In this document: piece by piece, positions 35,904 to 46,869 of the stretch
Position numbering within the stretch: the stretch's first letter is position 1
Layout: each line of letters starts with the position of its first letter
DNA from: Mycoplasmopsis gallinacea
Lineage (GTDB): Bacteria > Bacillota_I > Bacilli_A > Mycoplasmatales > Metamycoplasmataceae
DNA length: 64,000 bases
Direction of reading: 5' to 3'
Assembly: GCF_900660495.1 (NCBI RefSeq)
Contig: NZ_LR214950.1
Span: forward strand, 806,001-870,000
Translations under genes and position numbers: made by a program
Notes under the pieces: generated by a model
What the model was told of the DNA's origin: nothing
Database searches by the model: none
Seen by the model: the letters and a program-made list of their open reading frames with translations, nothing else

Positions 35904-37211
35904 ATGAAATTTAAAAATTTATTAAATAAGTTTGCCTTCTTTAAAAAAGGCGAAAGAAATTTTGATTGAGACAAGTTTTACGAAAATGTTCAATATCAAG
36001 AATTTAAAGATGGAACCAAATTAAAAATTGCTGCTCAAATTGATGATATTTACCTTTCATTTACCAACCCTGCTCGCCCAGGTGAGAAAAACAAAGTTTT
36101 AAGAGGACCTTCTCTTAAAGTTTATGAAGGTAAAGTTCATGCTATTATCGGTGAATCTGGATCAGGAAAGAGTGTTATTACTTCTCTTTTATATGGACTT
36201 ACTGGTGATAATGCTGTTATTGATTCTGGTGAAGTTAAACTTTACAACAACAATGTTGAAAAATTTAGCTTACGTGATTGAGAAAGATCACGCTATCGTG
36301 GAAGAGTAGTTTCTGCTGTTTTCCAAAACCCAATGTCAACTTTAAACCCAACCATGAAAGTTGGAGAACAAATTATGGAAGGGATGTTAATTAACAAAGT
36401 TGTTAAAAACCGTAAGGAAGCTTATGCAAGAGCTGTTGAGTTTTTAAAATTAACTAAAATTAACGACCCTGAAGCTGTTATGAAGCTTTATCCACATGAA
36501 ATGTCAGGAGGGATGATTCAACGGGTAGTTATTGCCGCAATTGTTTCCCTTGAACCTAAAGTGCTTGTAATGGACGAACCTACTACTGCACTTGATCCTA
36601 CTGTTCAAGCTTTAGTGCTTGATGTTATTAAAGAACTTCAAGAAAAACTACATCTTTCAATTGTCTTTATTACTCACGACCTTGGGGTTGTAGCTTCAAT
36701 TAGTGACTACATTTCAATTATGTATGCAGGTCAAATTATTGAAGAAGGTACTGCTAGAGAAATTTTAAAATATCCACAACACCCTTATACTTGAGGGCTT
36801 ATCTCAAGTATGCCTGATGTTAATAAAGGAAGCAGACTTTCAACTATTAGAGGAAGCGTTCCTTCAAGTTTAAATAACATTATTGGTGATGCTTTTGCAG
36901 TTAGAAATGATTATGCTTTAGATGTTGATTTTATTAAAGAACCTGATTTTTATTGAGTATCTGAAACTCACCGTGTAAAAAGTGCTCTTTTAGATAAAAG
37001 AGCTCCTAAATACACACCACCAAAAATTATTGAGAATTTATGAAAGGAGTATCTTGCAGCTCATCCGGAACAAAAGGATTTTGAAGTTATTAAACAAAAC
37101 CCTAATGAGGATGAATCAATGCTTTACCATTTTGATGTAAATGATTGAGCTAAAGCAAAAGATAACAGTGCAAGTGTAGAAGAAAATGAAGTTAAAATCA
37201 TCAAATTATAA
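35904..37211 (+). CDS. oppD: Oligopeptide ABC transporter ATPase OppD
   Basis: A 435-residue ATPase with GGAGG before the ATG. Walker A GESGSGKS (83-90), Q-loop VFQNPMSTLNP, signature MSGGMIQR, Walker B VMDEPTTALDP and H-loop ITHD are intact. The C-terminal part has the OppD region HPYTWGLISSMPDVN, but the four-Cys iron-sulphur motif found in many OppD proteins is absent. The last 26 bases overlap oppF. Confidence 0.94.
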
Positions 37212-38547
37212 TGAAGTTTTAGATAATAACTACACTCCATACATTGAAACTACTCGTGGTCTTTTTGGTGTTAAAAAAGAACTTAGAAAAGAAATTAAAG
37301 GAACTAAAGAAATGCTTGAAAATCATTCAGGCAAAGAAGTTCTTGCTTCCCTTAGACACGTTGATATTGTTTACGGAAGAGGTTCAAAAGAATTTAAAGC
37401 TGTTTCAGATTTAAACTTAAATATTTACCGTGGAGAAGTTCTTGGACTTGTTGGTGAATCTGGTTCAGGAAAAAGTACAACAGGAAAAGCACTTGTGGGT
37501 CTTATTCCTTACCGTTTTGGTGAAATTAAACTCCTTAATCAAGTTTTACCTAAAAAACTTAAGCGTGGATTAAAATTCGGAAAAGCACTTCAAGATTACA
37601 AAAAAATTGAAAACTTTATGGTTAATAAAGTCCAAATGATTTTCCAAGATCCAGCTAACTCACTAAACCCTCACGTTAACGTTGAAACAATCGTATCTGA
37701 AGGGTTAAACAACATTAAAGCTTCAAAAGAAATTTATTTATATAATTATGACCAAGAAGTTCAAAAAGAAGTTTTTGAAGTTATTAATGAAGTAGATTCA
37801 AGTTTCTTAACTAAAGAATATGTTGAGCTTCTTGATAGCAAAATTGCTGATAATTCAGCACTTGCTTTTGAAGCTTTATATGTAGATCTTTTAAGTAAAC
37901 TTAGCGAGAATTCTCTTTTTGAAAAAGCTAGAGAAAAACTTCTTCTAGCTAAAGAAGAACGTGAAAGATTAAACACTCTTTCAGAGAATCAATGTAAAAA
38001 AATTCTTGTAAGAGAAATTTTAAAAAGTGTTGGACTTGATGAATCAGTGCTTCGTCGTTATCCACTTGAATTCTCAGGAGGTCAACAACAACGTATTGGT
38101 ATTTCAAGAGCTGTGGTTTTACGCCCACAATTACTTGTAGCTGATGAACCTATTTCAGCTCTTGACGTTTCAATTCAAGCCCAAGTTGTAAATATTTTTA
38201 ATGATTTAAAAGATAAATATAATTTAACTATATTATTTATTGCTCACGACTTACGTATGGTTGAATATATCTCAGATAGAATTGCAGTTATGAACAAAGG
38301 AACCTTACTTGAAATTGGTTCAACTGAAGAAATTGTTCATAATCCACTTCACCCATATACACGTAGCTTACTTGATGCTGTTCCATCAATTGATTCAGAT
38401 AAAGGAAGCTTAATTAAAGGTATATATGATCCAAGTATTCATGGATATGATGAAAACCACCAACCTGAGTGAGTAAAAATTAATGATAATCACTTCGTTT
38501 TAGGGACACCTGAAGAAGTGGAAAAATGAAAAGAAGGAAATAAGTAA
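37186..38547 (+). CDS. oppF: Oligopeptide ABC transporter ATPase OppF with helical insert
   Basis: A 453-residue ATPase. Walker A GESGSGKS (90-97), Q-loop MIFQDPANSLNPHVN, signature FSGGQQQR, Walker B VADEPISALDV and H-loop IAHD are present. About 110 extra residues, mostly Glu/Lys/Leu helices, lie between Q-loop and signature, like the larger insert in the sugar-type ATPase at 7302. The start lies inside oppD. The final ~25 residues are read past an in-frame TGA (Trp). Confidence 0.93.
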
Positions 38548-38548
38548 A

Positions 38549-40012
38549 ATGAAATTAAAAGGAAAATTTAAATTTTTAACGATTCTTTCTGGTGTAACAG
38601 TAGTTTCACTTCCTTTTGCTATGATTTCTTGTGAAGAAATTCAAAAATCAGAAAAAAAAGAAACTCAACCAACAGAAAGTAAACCAAAAGAAGATACAAC
38701 AGAACAACCTAAAGAAGGTGGAGCAACTGATTCTGAAACTGTAAACCCACCTGCTGAAGAAGGTGGAACACCAACTACTCCAACAAACCCTGAAACTCCT
38801 GGAAATGAAGGGGTAAACCCACCGGCAGAAGAAAATCCAGGAAATCAAGAAGGAGAACAACCTGATCCTGAAAATCCTGAAACCCCAGGAAATGAAGAAA
38901 GGGATGGAGATAACCAAGGAACATCTGAAGGTAACCCTTCAGAAGAAACACCAACTCCTGGAGAAAATGAAGCCCAAAAAGCAGCAGAAGCTGAAAGAGC
39001 TAAAAATGAAGCTGTGGTTGCTAAATTCCAAGGTGATGAAGGTATTGCTAGATTTGCTTTCACAACTGAATATGATGATGAAAGAAATAAATCTAATTTA
39101 GATTTCTTCTATAGAGATATCACATATAATGATGGTACATTCAAAGATGTTACTTTCACATTTATTCCTGATACTGCTAAAATCCAAAGTGAAATTAAAC
39201 GTTTAGTACCGGATACTGAATCAACCCAAGCAAATGCAACAAAAATAGTTACAGAAACAGGTTCTAGATTTAATTCATTTATTGATGTTTTAGGTGAAGA
39301 ATACATTTTAGTTAATGTTGAACAAACAAAAGAAGAAGGGCAAGAATTTACACCTAATTATAGTTTAAATGGTAAATACACCTTTGGTGAAGGATTTACT
39401 CTTACATATAAAATTGCTAAAAGAGATGGATCATTTATTTCCGAATCTATTTCAACTACAATACCAGAAAATAAAGCTCCAATTCCTGCTACACCTTCAT
39501 CATTTGGGTTTAGAAGTGGTGAATATTCACTCTCAAGATTTGATAGTTATTTAAATAGAGATAAAAAGAAAGTTCTCCACTTATTAAATAAAAATAGTTC
39601 TGTTGAAATTATGTATGAGACTCCAAAATCATACAAAAATTATGATTACACACCTGAACAACAAAATATCATTAATAAAGCGATTATTCTTAGACAAAGA
39701 ATAATTTCAGAGTTCTTTAATGAAACAACAGGATTTGATGGAAGAAAAGTTTATGTTTTTGCACCTCCATTTGCTGAATTAGAACATAAAGCAAGACAAA
39801 GATCACTTTCAAACTTAATTTTTACATTAGATAAAATGATTATATATGGATACGCTTTCCAAGAATACTATGATCTTGTTTATGGTAAACCAACAGATGG
39901 TGAAGACTTAAGTCTAGTAACTAATACATATAGCGCATTAGTTAACATGAAAAAGAGATCATCTTCAAGTAGTTCATCAGGTGGTAGATCTTCAACATCA
40001 CCATACGTATAG
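38549..40012 (+). CDS. Pro/Glu-rich surface lipoprotein closing the opp operon
   Basis: A 487-residue lipoprotein with lipobox AMISC (Cys28). Residues ~30-140 are a low-complexity linker rich in Pro, Glu, Gly, Thr and Asn with imperfect repeats (NPPAEE, NPETPGNE each occur twice), a likely extended stalk. A folded domain of ~320 residues follows, and the tail is Ser-rich (SSSSSSGG). It starts one base after the OppF stop and precedes the terminator, so it is expressed with the peptide importer. Function unknown. The repeat linker could change length by recombination. Confidence 0.82.
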   Translation: MKLKGKFKFLTILSGVTVVSLPFAMISCEEIQKSEKKETQPTESKPKEDTTEQPKEGGATDSETVNPPAEEGGTPTTPTNPETPGNEGVNPPAEENPGNQEGEQPDPENPETPGNEERDGDNQGTSEGNPSEETPTPGENEAQKAAEAERAKNEAVVAKFQGDEGIARFAFTTEYDDERNKSNLDFFYRDITYNDGTFKDVTFTFIPDTAKIQSEIKRLVPDTESTQANATKIVTETGSRFNSFIDVLGEEYILVNVEQTKEEGQEFTPNYSLNGKYTFGEGFTLTYKIAKRDGSFISESISTTIPENKAPIPATPSSFGFRSGEYSLSRFDSYLNRDKKKVLHLLNKNSSVEIMYETPKSYKNYDYTPEQQNIINKAIILRQRIISEFFNETTGFDGRKVYVFAPPFAELEHKARQRSLSNLIFTLDKMIIYGYAFQEYYDLVYGKPTDGEDLSLVTNTYSALVNMKKRSSSSSSSGGRSSTSPYV

Positions 40013-40022
40013 AAACAAAATG

Positions 40023-40050
40023 AAATACGCCAATAAGGCGTATTTTTATA
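40023..40050 (+). terminator. Terminator of the PDxFFG-opp-lipoprotein operon
   Basis: Perfect 9-bp stem AAATACGCC (40023-40031) with GGCGTATTT (40037-40045), then TTTATA. Confidence 0.85.
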
Positions 40051-40099
40051 CAATTTTTGCAGCTATTAGAATCTACATTCATCCCCATAAATACCGCGC

Positions 40100-40130
40100 A
40101 AAAAAAAGAAAGGGCATATCCCTTTCTTTA
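40100..40130 (-). terminator. Terminator of the cysS-nusG operon
   Basis: Perfect 10-bp stem AAAGAAAGGG (40105-40114) with CCCTTTCTTT (40120-40129). The minus strand runs on into seven or more T residues. Confidence 0.85.
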
Positions 40131-40138
40131 ATTAATTA

Positions 40139-40738
40139 TTAAATAGAACTTAAGTTAAGAAAATCTAAATCAATCTCAACGTTATTTTTCTTACCAAATG
40201 TCTCGATAGAAATTACTGCAACATTTTTAGCTTGATCGATTTTAACAATTGGTCCAACTTCACCTTGGTATGGTCCATCAATAACTTCAACAATATCATC
40301 AATTTTGAATTCAAAAACATTTTTACCTGAATTGAAGTTTTCAAGAGCTTCTCTTTCTTTTTCTAAACATTTTCTAATTTCTCTATTTGTAACTGGTGTA
40401 GGTTTTGCTCCCTTACCTGATGAACCAATAAGTCCTGTAACATATTGAGTGTTACGGATAACAAATCAAGCTTCATCACTCATTTCAAGCTTAGCAAAAA
40501 TGTAACCTGGATACATATTGATTCATTTGATTTTATATGGAAGTTCTGCTCTTTTTTTCTCAGCTTCTCTTGCTGTTAAAACAGGACGTTTAAACATTTT
40601 GAATGGACCTTCTGGTGTAGCTTCTAAGTCAAAATTATGCGAAACTTCTTCAGCTACAATACGGTTGCTAAGAGCTTCAAGAACGTGCTCTTCTTTACCT
40701 CTAATTGTTGAAATCATGTATCAATTTTTTGTGTTCAT
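40139..40738 (-). CDS. nusG: Transcription termination/antitermination factor NusG
   Basis: A 199-residue protein beginning MNTKNWYMISTIRGKEEHVLEAL, the NGN-domain start of NusG; further marks are KMFKRPVLTAREAEKKRAELPYKIKWINMYPGYIFAKLEM and a KOW-type GDIVEVIDGPYQG segment near the C-terminus. It binds RNA polymerase and modulates pausing and termination. AAGGA precedes the ATG. The gene lies 13 bases after secE, the standard order. Confidence 0.96.
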
Positions 40739-40751
40739 AAATTATTCCTTT

Positions 40752-40973
40752 CTAATTTACTCCAAGTGCTGTTCAAATACTTGTAAAAAGAAGTACAATT
40801 GCAAAAACAAATAAGGTGAAAATAGCAGTAAAAATTAAGATTTTAACAAAGTTAGAACGATTGGTTTTTCAATCTGGTCATCTAACTCTTTTGATTTCCT
40901 TAACTATCTTTCTGATAAAATAATGTTTTTTACGATTTTGCCATTTGTTTTTTAAATTACTTAAAAATACCAT
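40752..40973 (-). CDS. secE: Preprotein translocase subunit SecE
   Basis: A 73-residue protein with the SecE signature EIKRVRWPDWKTNRSNFVKIL (Trp codons are TGA) followed by one membrane helix (IFTAIFTLFVFAIVLLF). It stabilises SecY in the translocon. The ATG overlaps the rpmG stop by one base. Confidence 0.95.
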
Positions 40974-41125
40974 TATACCTCTTCTTTATGTAAAGTAGAT
41001 CTTTCGCAATTTTTGCAATATTTCATTTTTTCGATACGTTTAACAGTACCTGCACTTTTGTTTGTTGAGTAATTTTTACGTTTGCATTCAAAGCAAGCTA
41101 ATGAGATTGTGTTATTTTTTTTCAT
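40973..41125 (-). CDS. rpmG: 50S ribosomal protein L33
   Basis: A 50-residue protein with two Cys pairs, CFEC and CKNC, the zinc-ribbon form of L33, and the motif YSTNKSAGTVKRIEKMKYC. No Shine-Dalgarno sequence is visible before its ATG. Confidence 0.95.
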   Translation of the reverse strand: MKKNNTISLACFECKRKNYSTNKSAGTVKRIEKMKYCKNCERSTLHKEEV

Positions 41126-41178
41126 AGTTTATTAATTATAAAGAATTTTACCACATTCACTACCATTTTTATTCTCTG

Positions 41179-41772
41179 TTAATTATCGATTTGATTATAT
41201 TTTTGACGGATTGATTTTAAAATGGTATTGACCTTATTTTTGCTAAATTTGCAAGCATCATTTTTGTTGCAAATTTGTTCTAAACATTCTTTTTCTTTTG
41301 GGTTTAATAACTTTTGCAGCTGCTTCATTTTCTCTTCAAAAGCAACTATTTTTTCACTTCCATCTAGAGTTCTTTGGATCTTATTAAATAAGTTGGATAA
41401 ATTTAAATTGTTATTTGAAACTTTGGTTTCAAATTGATATTGTCTATTCTTAATTTTATTAAAGTGATTTAAACTTTTATACCTTAAATTCAATCATCAT
41501 AATTTCTCAAATGGACGATGTTGGAAATTATGATGATACAGTTTAATTTCCCTAGTTAAAATTGACAAAATATAGTTATAAATTTCCTCTTTTTCAAAAT
41601 TACCACTAAGTTCATATCATCAAATTTTATTTACCAAAAAACCAAGTTCTTTATGATGTTTGTTAATGAAGTTATTTATGAGTAAATTTGATGAAATGTG
41701 TGAATATTTATTAATATCGAAAAAATCTTTAACTTCGATATTTCAATTACTAATGTCAATTTTATGACGCAT
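41179..41772 (-). CDS. Divergent sigma-70-like protein at the sigH position (putative)
   Basis: A 197-residue protein not recognisable by a strong motif. Its C-terminus, LLNPKEKECLEQICNKNDACKFSKNKVNTILKSIRQKY, has the shape of sigma region 4: 'L...E...L' then a turn and a second helix ending in an RxK motif, as in SigH (...KSIDNALQRVKRK). The middle, EEIYNYILSILTREIKLYHHNFQHRPFEKLWWLNLRYKSLNHF, could be region 2. Gene order supports this: Bacillus has cysS-mrnC-rlmB-yacP-sigH-rpmG-secE-nusG, and here the ORF lies between rlmB and rpmG. It overlaps rlmB by 11 bases. The sigma assignment is inference; a plain hypothetical protein is the alternative. Confidence 0.6.
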
Positions 41773-42466
41773 TTTTATTTACTAAATCAAAAAGTACAAT
41801 TCCTGTAGCTACTGAAACATTTAATGATTGGACAGTACCAAATTGTTCAATATAAATTGTTTGGTCAACAACAGATAAAACACTTTTTGATACCCCTTTC
41901 CCTTCATTTCCAACCACAATTGCACAAGGGCTATTGTAGTTAGCTTTTGTGTGTGGAAGAGCTTTTTTATCAAGTGCTGTTGCATACACTCAGTAATTAT
42001 TTTCTTTCATTTTAGTAATAGTTGCGCTAATGCTACTTACTTTATAAAAGTTCATATTAACAAATCCACCAGAAGAAGTTTTTAAAGCTGTTGGTGTTAA
42101 ATCTGCACTTTTATCCTTAGATAAAATAATATCTTTAATTCCTGCAGCATTAGCTGTTCGGATGATTGCTCCTAAGTTCCTTGGATCTTCAATATGATCT
42201 AAGATAAGCACTTTAGAAGGTTGATTTTTAATAAGGTAATTTATATCTAAAATTTTAATATTGCTTATTAATGCAACAAAACCTTGGTGGTTTTCGCCTT
42301 CACTTAATTTATCTAAGAAAGCATTATCTTTAATAATAATTTTCCCTTTGAAATTAGTAAAAAGATTTTTATTGCTTTCTTTAGATAAATAAATGGTGTC
42401 GATTTTGACTCCATTTTGATAGCTTTCAACAACTGAATTTCTCCCACACATAATAAATTGTTGCAT
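41762..42466 (-). CDS. rlmB: 23S rRNA 2'-O-methyltransferase, RlmB/SpoU family
   Basis: A 234-residue SPOUT methyltransferase. Motif 1 is ILDHIEDPRNLGAIIRTANAAG, motif 2 AIVVGNEGKGVS, motif 3 QSLNVSVATGIVLFD; together they form the SAM-binding knot. The N-terminus (MCGRNSVVESYQNG) matches RlmB, which methylates a guanosine in the 23S rRNA peptidyl-transferase region. Lies directly after cysS, as in Bacillus. Confidence 0.93.
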
Positions 42467-42502
42467 ACATTTTACCTTCCTTTTTCCTATAAATTGTGCC
42501 TT

Positions 42503-43720
42503 TTAAATTAATTGATTTTCCATTAAGATGTTCCGAAGCTTATCGCTTTGCTCATAATTTTTATTTGCAAGCTCCTCTTTTCATTGGTGATATATATTTA
42601 TATATTTTGCATAATCAAAACTAGCAAGATCAAATTTTAAAACTGTAAAGATTTCGATAAGAGTTTTTTGTGAAATTAAATTACCTGTGTTAGCTTCTTT
42701 GATAAGGCTATTAACTTCAAAAAGAAAGTCAGAGAATTTACTCGCAAAAAGCTTTTCGAAGATAAGCTGAGTTTTTGCTTTGTCAAAGCTTGCATCATTA
42801 TTTTCTACTAAAGCTCTAAAGAAAATTTTCTTAAGCTTATTAATTGTTTTAAGTGAATTATTAATAAGGTTATCATCAATATTAATAATTCCAGTAATTG
42901 AATTTGAAAGAAAAATCATTTTTAAAACATCAGGTGAATGTTTTAAAAGAAAATCCTTAGTTAAAATAACATTTTGAAGCGATTTAGACATTTTCTCATT
43001 ATTTAAATTAATTTGCCCAGTTCTAAGTCAGTTTTTAGCAATTTTATTACCAGTAACACTTAAATACTGAATGTTTTCATTTTCATGGTGCGGAAATGTA
43101 AGATCCATTCCTCCACCATGAATATCAACTCCCTGGTTATTAAAATGCTTATAAATTAAAGCTGCACATTCAGTGTGTCAACCAGGACGACCTTTACCAA
43201 AATGGGAATCAAAAGTTACTCCAACTTGGGTTTTCTTTCAAAGGGCAAAATCATTTGAATTTTGTTTTTCAAAATCTGAATTATTTTTTAATAAAGCTTC
43301 ATATTTTTGGTTTGAGACACTTCCATAATTATCTTTGTTTTTAGCCACATCAAATCAAACATTATTTTCTTTATCTGTATATGCATCATCTTTTGTTACC
43401 ATTTTTGAAATAAAATCATTAATTAAATCTAGATTTTCAGTAACATATTCAACTTGCGAAATGGTATCTACACCGAAAGTGTTAAGTAAGTCCAAATACG
43501 CATTAGCATATTTGGAAGATAATTCTTTTTCAGTGATATTGCTTAAGCTAGCTTGTTTGATTATTTTATCATCAATATCAGTGATATTGTGGATAAAAGT
43601 AAAAGGTTTATTTAAGTAGCGAGCTCCTTTAAGCATTAAATCAATTGTTAATATTGGTCTCATATTACCAATATGAACATCATTATAAACAGTAGGACCA
43701 CAAACATAAATTTTTAGCAT
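42503..43720 (-). CDS. cysS: Cysteinyl-tRNA synthetase
   Basis: A 405-residue class I synthetase, shorter than the usual ~460. Landmarks: [20 protein letters not shown] (HIGH motif), [15 protein letters not shown] with zinc ligands, and KMSKSLQN (KMSKS motif). The C-terminal anticodon-binding part is trimmed, as often in mollicutes. It is the first gene of the minus-strand operon. Confidence 0.96.
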
Positions 43721-43861
43721 ATTTGAATTATATATTAATTATAAAAGTGGAAGCTATTTTTAGCAGCTTGAGCAGCGATATTTTTGAAAAAATTACTTAA
43801 AAATTAAGTAGCTTTTTATATAATTGTAAAACATAAAATATTCTATATTTTAAGGAGATGT
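43721..43861. promoter_or_regulatory. Divergent promoter region between cysS and argS
   Basis: For argS: -10 TATAAT at 43819-43824 and AAGGAG at 43852-43857. A small hairpin TACTTAA...TTAAGTA (43794-43810) lies just upstream of that -10. For cysS I cannot fix a promoter. Confidence 0.55.
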
Positions 43862-45520
43862 ATGTCAATTAATTTAGTTGTTAAAAAAGAGCTTATTAAG
43901 GCAGTTGAGTCACTTCAAGAGCAAGGTTTTTTTGAGCAAGATTTTAATGCAAATGAGCTTGTCTTTGATCTTAGTGAATCAAATGTACCTGAGCAAAGTA
44001 ATCCAGATAAAATTGAATTCAATTTGTCAAGCAACATTGCCTTTATTGTTAAAAAATATGTGAAAAATGCGCCAGTAAATATTGCTAATGCAATTAAAGA
44101 ATGCCTTAAAGATTCAAAGGTAATTACTTATGTTAGCGTTACTATGCCTGGGTTCTTAAACTTTGTTATTAACGATGAGCTTTTTATTGAAAGAACTTTT
44201 GAAATTAATGATTTAAAAGATAGCTACGGTGGAAACTTCATTAACAAAGAAAAAGTTAATATTGAATTTGTCTCAGCTAATCCAACTGGATTTTTACATG
44301 TAGGACATGCTCGTGGTGCAGCTGTTGGTGATTCACTTGTTAGAATGTATCGTCATGCTGGTTATGATGTAGAAGCTGAATATTATGTTAATGATGCTGG
44401 GAATCAAATTGATACACTAGCTGCTTCAGTGCATGTAAGATACTTAGCTCTTTTTGGAACTGAAAAACCAATGCCTGAAGAATGCTACAGAGGAAATGAT
44501 ATTATTTGATGTGCTAACAAAATTAAAGACCTTAAAGGTGATTATTTTAATGACTATGAGCTTAGTGAAGCTAAATACCAAGAACTTAAATTGATAGCAA
44601 CTGAAATTATGCTTGCTCAAATTATGGAGCATCTAAAAGAATTTAGAGTTTCTTTTGATACAGTTTCAAGTGAAAGAGCAGTTAGAGCTTCAGGCGCAAT
44701 TGAACAGGTTTTAAATAAACTAAAAGATAATACATACACTCAAGATGGAGCTTTATTTTTAAACACAACTCAGTATGGCGATGATAAAGATAGAGTTTTA
44801 ATTAAAAATGATGGCTCATTTACCTACTTACTTCCAGATATTGCTTATCATGCAAATAAATTTGCTCAAAATCCAAGCTTAATTAATGTTTGAGGTGCTG
44901 ACCATTCAGGGTATGTGCTTAGAATGAAAATAGCAATGCAACTCCTTGGATTTAACAAAGAAAATTTAGATATTTTAACTATCCAATTAGTGCGTTTAAT
45001 TAAAGATGGACAAGAATTTAAAATGTCTAAACGTGCTGGAACTAGCGTTACACTTGCTGATTTAATGGATAATTCAAGCGTGGATGCTATTCGTTATACT
45101 ATGCTTACGCGTGAAGTTAATAGCAAATTTGATTTTGATATTGATGAAGCTAATTCAGATGAATCAAATTCTTCAGTGTTCATTGTCCAATATGCACACT
45201 CAAGAGCTTGCTCACTGCTTAGCAAGATGCAAGCAGCAAGTAAGCAAAATAATGCTAAGCTTACTTTAAAAGCTAAAAAAGTTATTCGTGCTTTAGATGA
45301 TTTTGAAGAGTTAATTAAAACCATTGTAAGTACCAAGAAAGTTAACTTGATGACTCAATATCTTTCAGAACTTGCAAAGTTATTCAATAGTTTTTATGCT
45401 GAAACTAAACTTATAAATCACGAATTTGAATCAACATATGCATCTTTAGTGCTTGCAGTAAAAAATGTTTTAAGTCTTGGACTTGAACTTATTGGTGTTT
45501 CTGCGCCAACTGAAATGTAA
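43862..45520 (+). CDS. argS: Arginyl-tRNA synthetase
   Basis: A 552-residue class I synthetase. [21 protein letters not shown] holds the HIGH motif, [14 protein letters not shown] is typical of Arg[15 protein letters not shown] and [17 protein letters not shown] follow, and the DALR anticodon-binding domain ends the protein. The N-terminal ArgRS-specific domain (residues 1-115) is present. Good AAGGAG. Confidence 0.97.
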
Positions 45521-45552
45521 TCTTTATCTTTTAAAAATAAATATTAATGTAT

Positions 45553-45558
45553 TATAAT
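45553..45558 (+). promoter_or_regulatory. Probable -10 box of rpoE
   Basis: TATAAT 31 bases before the ATG at 45589, with GAAAGGA as ribosome site between. No clear terminator separates argS from this site. Confidence 0.5.
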
Positions 45559-45588
45559 AATAAAGCATTCGAAAGGATTTATTAAATT

Positions 45589-45840
45589 ATGAAAACAATG
45601 TTAGAGCACGCAATTGATTTTATTCATCGTGAAAACAATCATGAATTTTCTTTTTATGAAATTTTTGATTATGTCCAAGAAAAAATGCAAGATCAATGAA
45701 ATGAAAAATTCGTTTCAGATAGTAACTCATTTGAGTCTGTTAGAGAATTAAAAATGGGTGAATTATATAGAATAATGACAGTAGATCGTAGATTTGCAAG
45801 AACCGCTGATGGTAATTGAATTTCTAATGAAGCTAACTAA
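45589..45840 (+). CDS. rpoE: RNA polymerase delta subunit-like protein (HARE-HTH domain)
   Basis: An 83-residue protein that is essentially one HARE-HTH domain: MLEHAIDFIHRENNHEFSFYEIFDYVQEKMQDQWNEKF, then SVRELKMGELYRIMTVDRRFARTADGNWISNEAN. In Firmicutes the delta subunit adds a long acidic tail; here the tail is absent, as in other mollicutes. It binds RNA polymerase and affects promoter release. Confidence 0.85.
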
Positions 45841-45876
45841 AAAATAAAATAAAAAAAGGTTAAAAAAGGAGTAATT

Positions 45877-46743
45877 ATGGCATTAGTAAATGCAAAAGAA
45901 ATGCTTAAAAAAGCTAAAGAAGGTAAATACGCAGTTCCTCACATTAACATTAACAACTTAGAATGAGCAAAAGCTGTGCTTCTTACAGCTGAAGCTGAAA
46001 AATCACCTGTTATTGTTGCGACAAGTGAAGGTGCTGTAAAATATATGGGTGGCTTTGATGTAGTAGCAGGAATGGTTTCAGGTCTTATGAAAGACTTAAA
46101 CATTACAGTTCCAGTTGCTCTTCACTTAGACCATGGTTCATATGATGGTGTTTTAAAAGCTATTAAAACAGGTGTTTATACATCAGTTATGTTTGATGGA
46201 TCACACTTCCCATTTGAAGAAAACTATGCAAAAACAAAAGAATTAGTAGAACTTGCTAAAGCTAACAACATGTCATTTGAAGCCGAAGTTGGAACAATCG
46301 GTGGTGAAGAAGATGGTATTGTTGGAGATGGTGAATTCGCAGATCCAAAAGAAGCTAAAATGATGGCTGATTTAGGAATTGATGTTCTTGCAGCTGGAAT
46401 CGGAAACATCCACGGTCCATACCCTGCATCATGAAAATCACTTAGCTTTGAAACTCTTTCAGAAATTTCAGCAGCTGCTGGAATCGGAATCGTGCTTCAC
46501 GGTGGAAGTGGAATTCCTACAGATCAAATTAAAAAAGCTATTAGCTTAGGAATTACAAAAATTAACGTTAACACAGAACTTCAACAAGCAAACCACAAAG
46601 CTTTAAGAGAATACATTCTTAGCGGTAAAGACCTTGAAGGTAAAAACTTTGACCCAAGAAAACTTTACAAACCAGGATATGATGCAATGTGTGAAACAGT
46701 TAAAGCTAAAATTCACGAATTTGGTTCAAACAACAAAGCTTAA
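45877..46743 (+). CDS. fba: Class II fructose-bisphosphate aldolase
   Basis: A 288-residue zinc-dependent aldolase of glycolysis. Zinc ligand region HLDHGSYDG, SVMFDGSHFPFEEN, EAEVGTIGGEEDG, GNIHGPYP and HGGSGIP are all intact. AAGGAG precedes the ATG. It probably shares the rpoE transcript; a terminator follows. Confidence 0.97.
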
Positions 46744-46756
46744 TAATTTCAAAGTT

Positions 46757-46790
46757 AACTAGAACTAATGGTTCTAGTTTTTATTTTGCT
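46757..46790 (+). terminator. Terminator of fba
   Basis: Perfect 9-bp stem AACTAGAAC (46757-46765) with GTTCTAGTT (46771-46779), then TTTTATTTT. Confidence 0.88.
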
Positions 46791-46830
46791 TTTTGCGTAC
46801 GCTTCTAATTAGGAGCTAAGACAGCAAAAT

Positions 46831-46860
46831 AAAACCACTACTTAATAGTAGCGGTTTTTA
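46831..46860 (-). terminator. Terminator of the hsd operon
   Basis: A 12-bp stem with one mismatch (AAAACCACTACT, 46831-46842, with AGTAGCGGTTTT, 46847-46858). On the minus strand it is followed by TTTTATTTTGCT. It could also act on plus. Confidence 0.75.
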
Positions 46861-46869
46861 CTTATAAAT

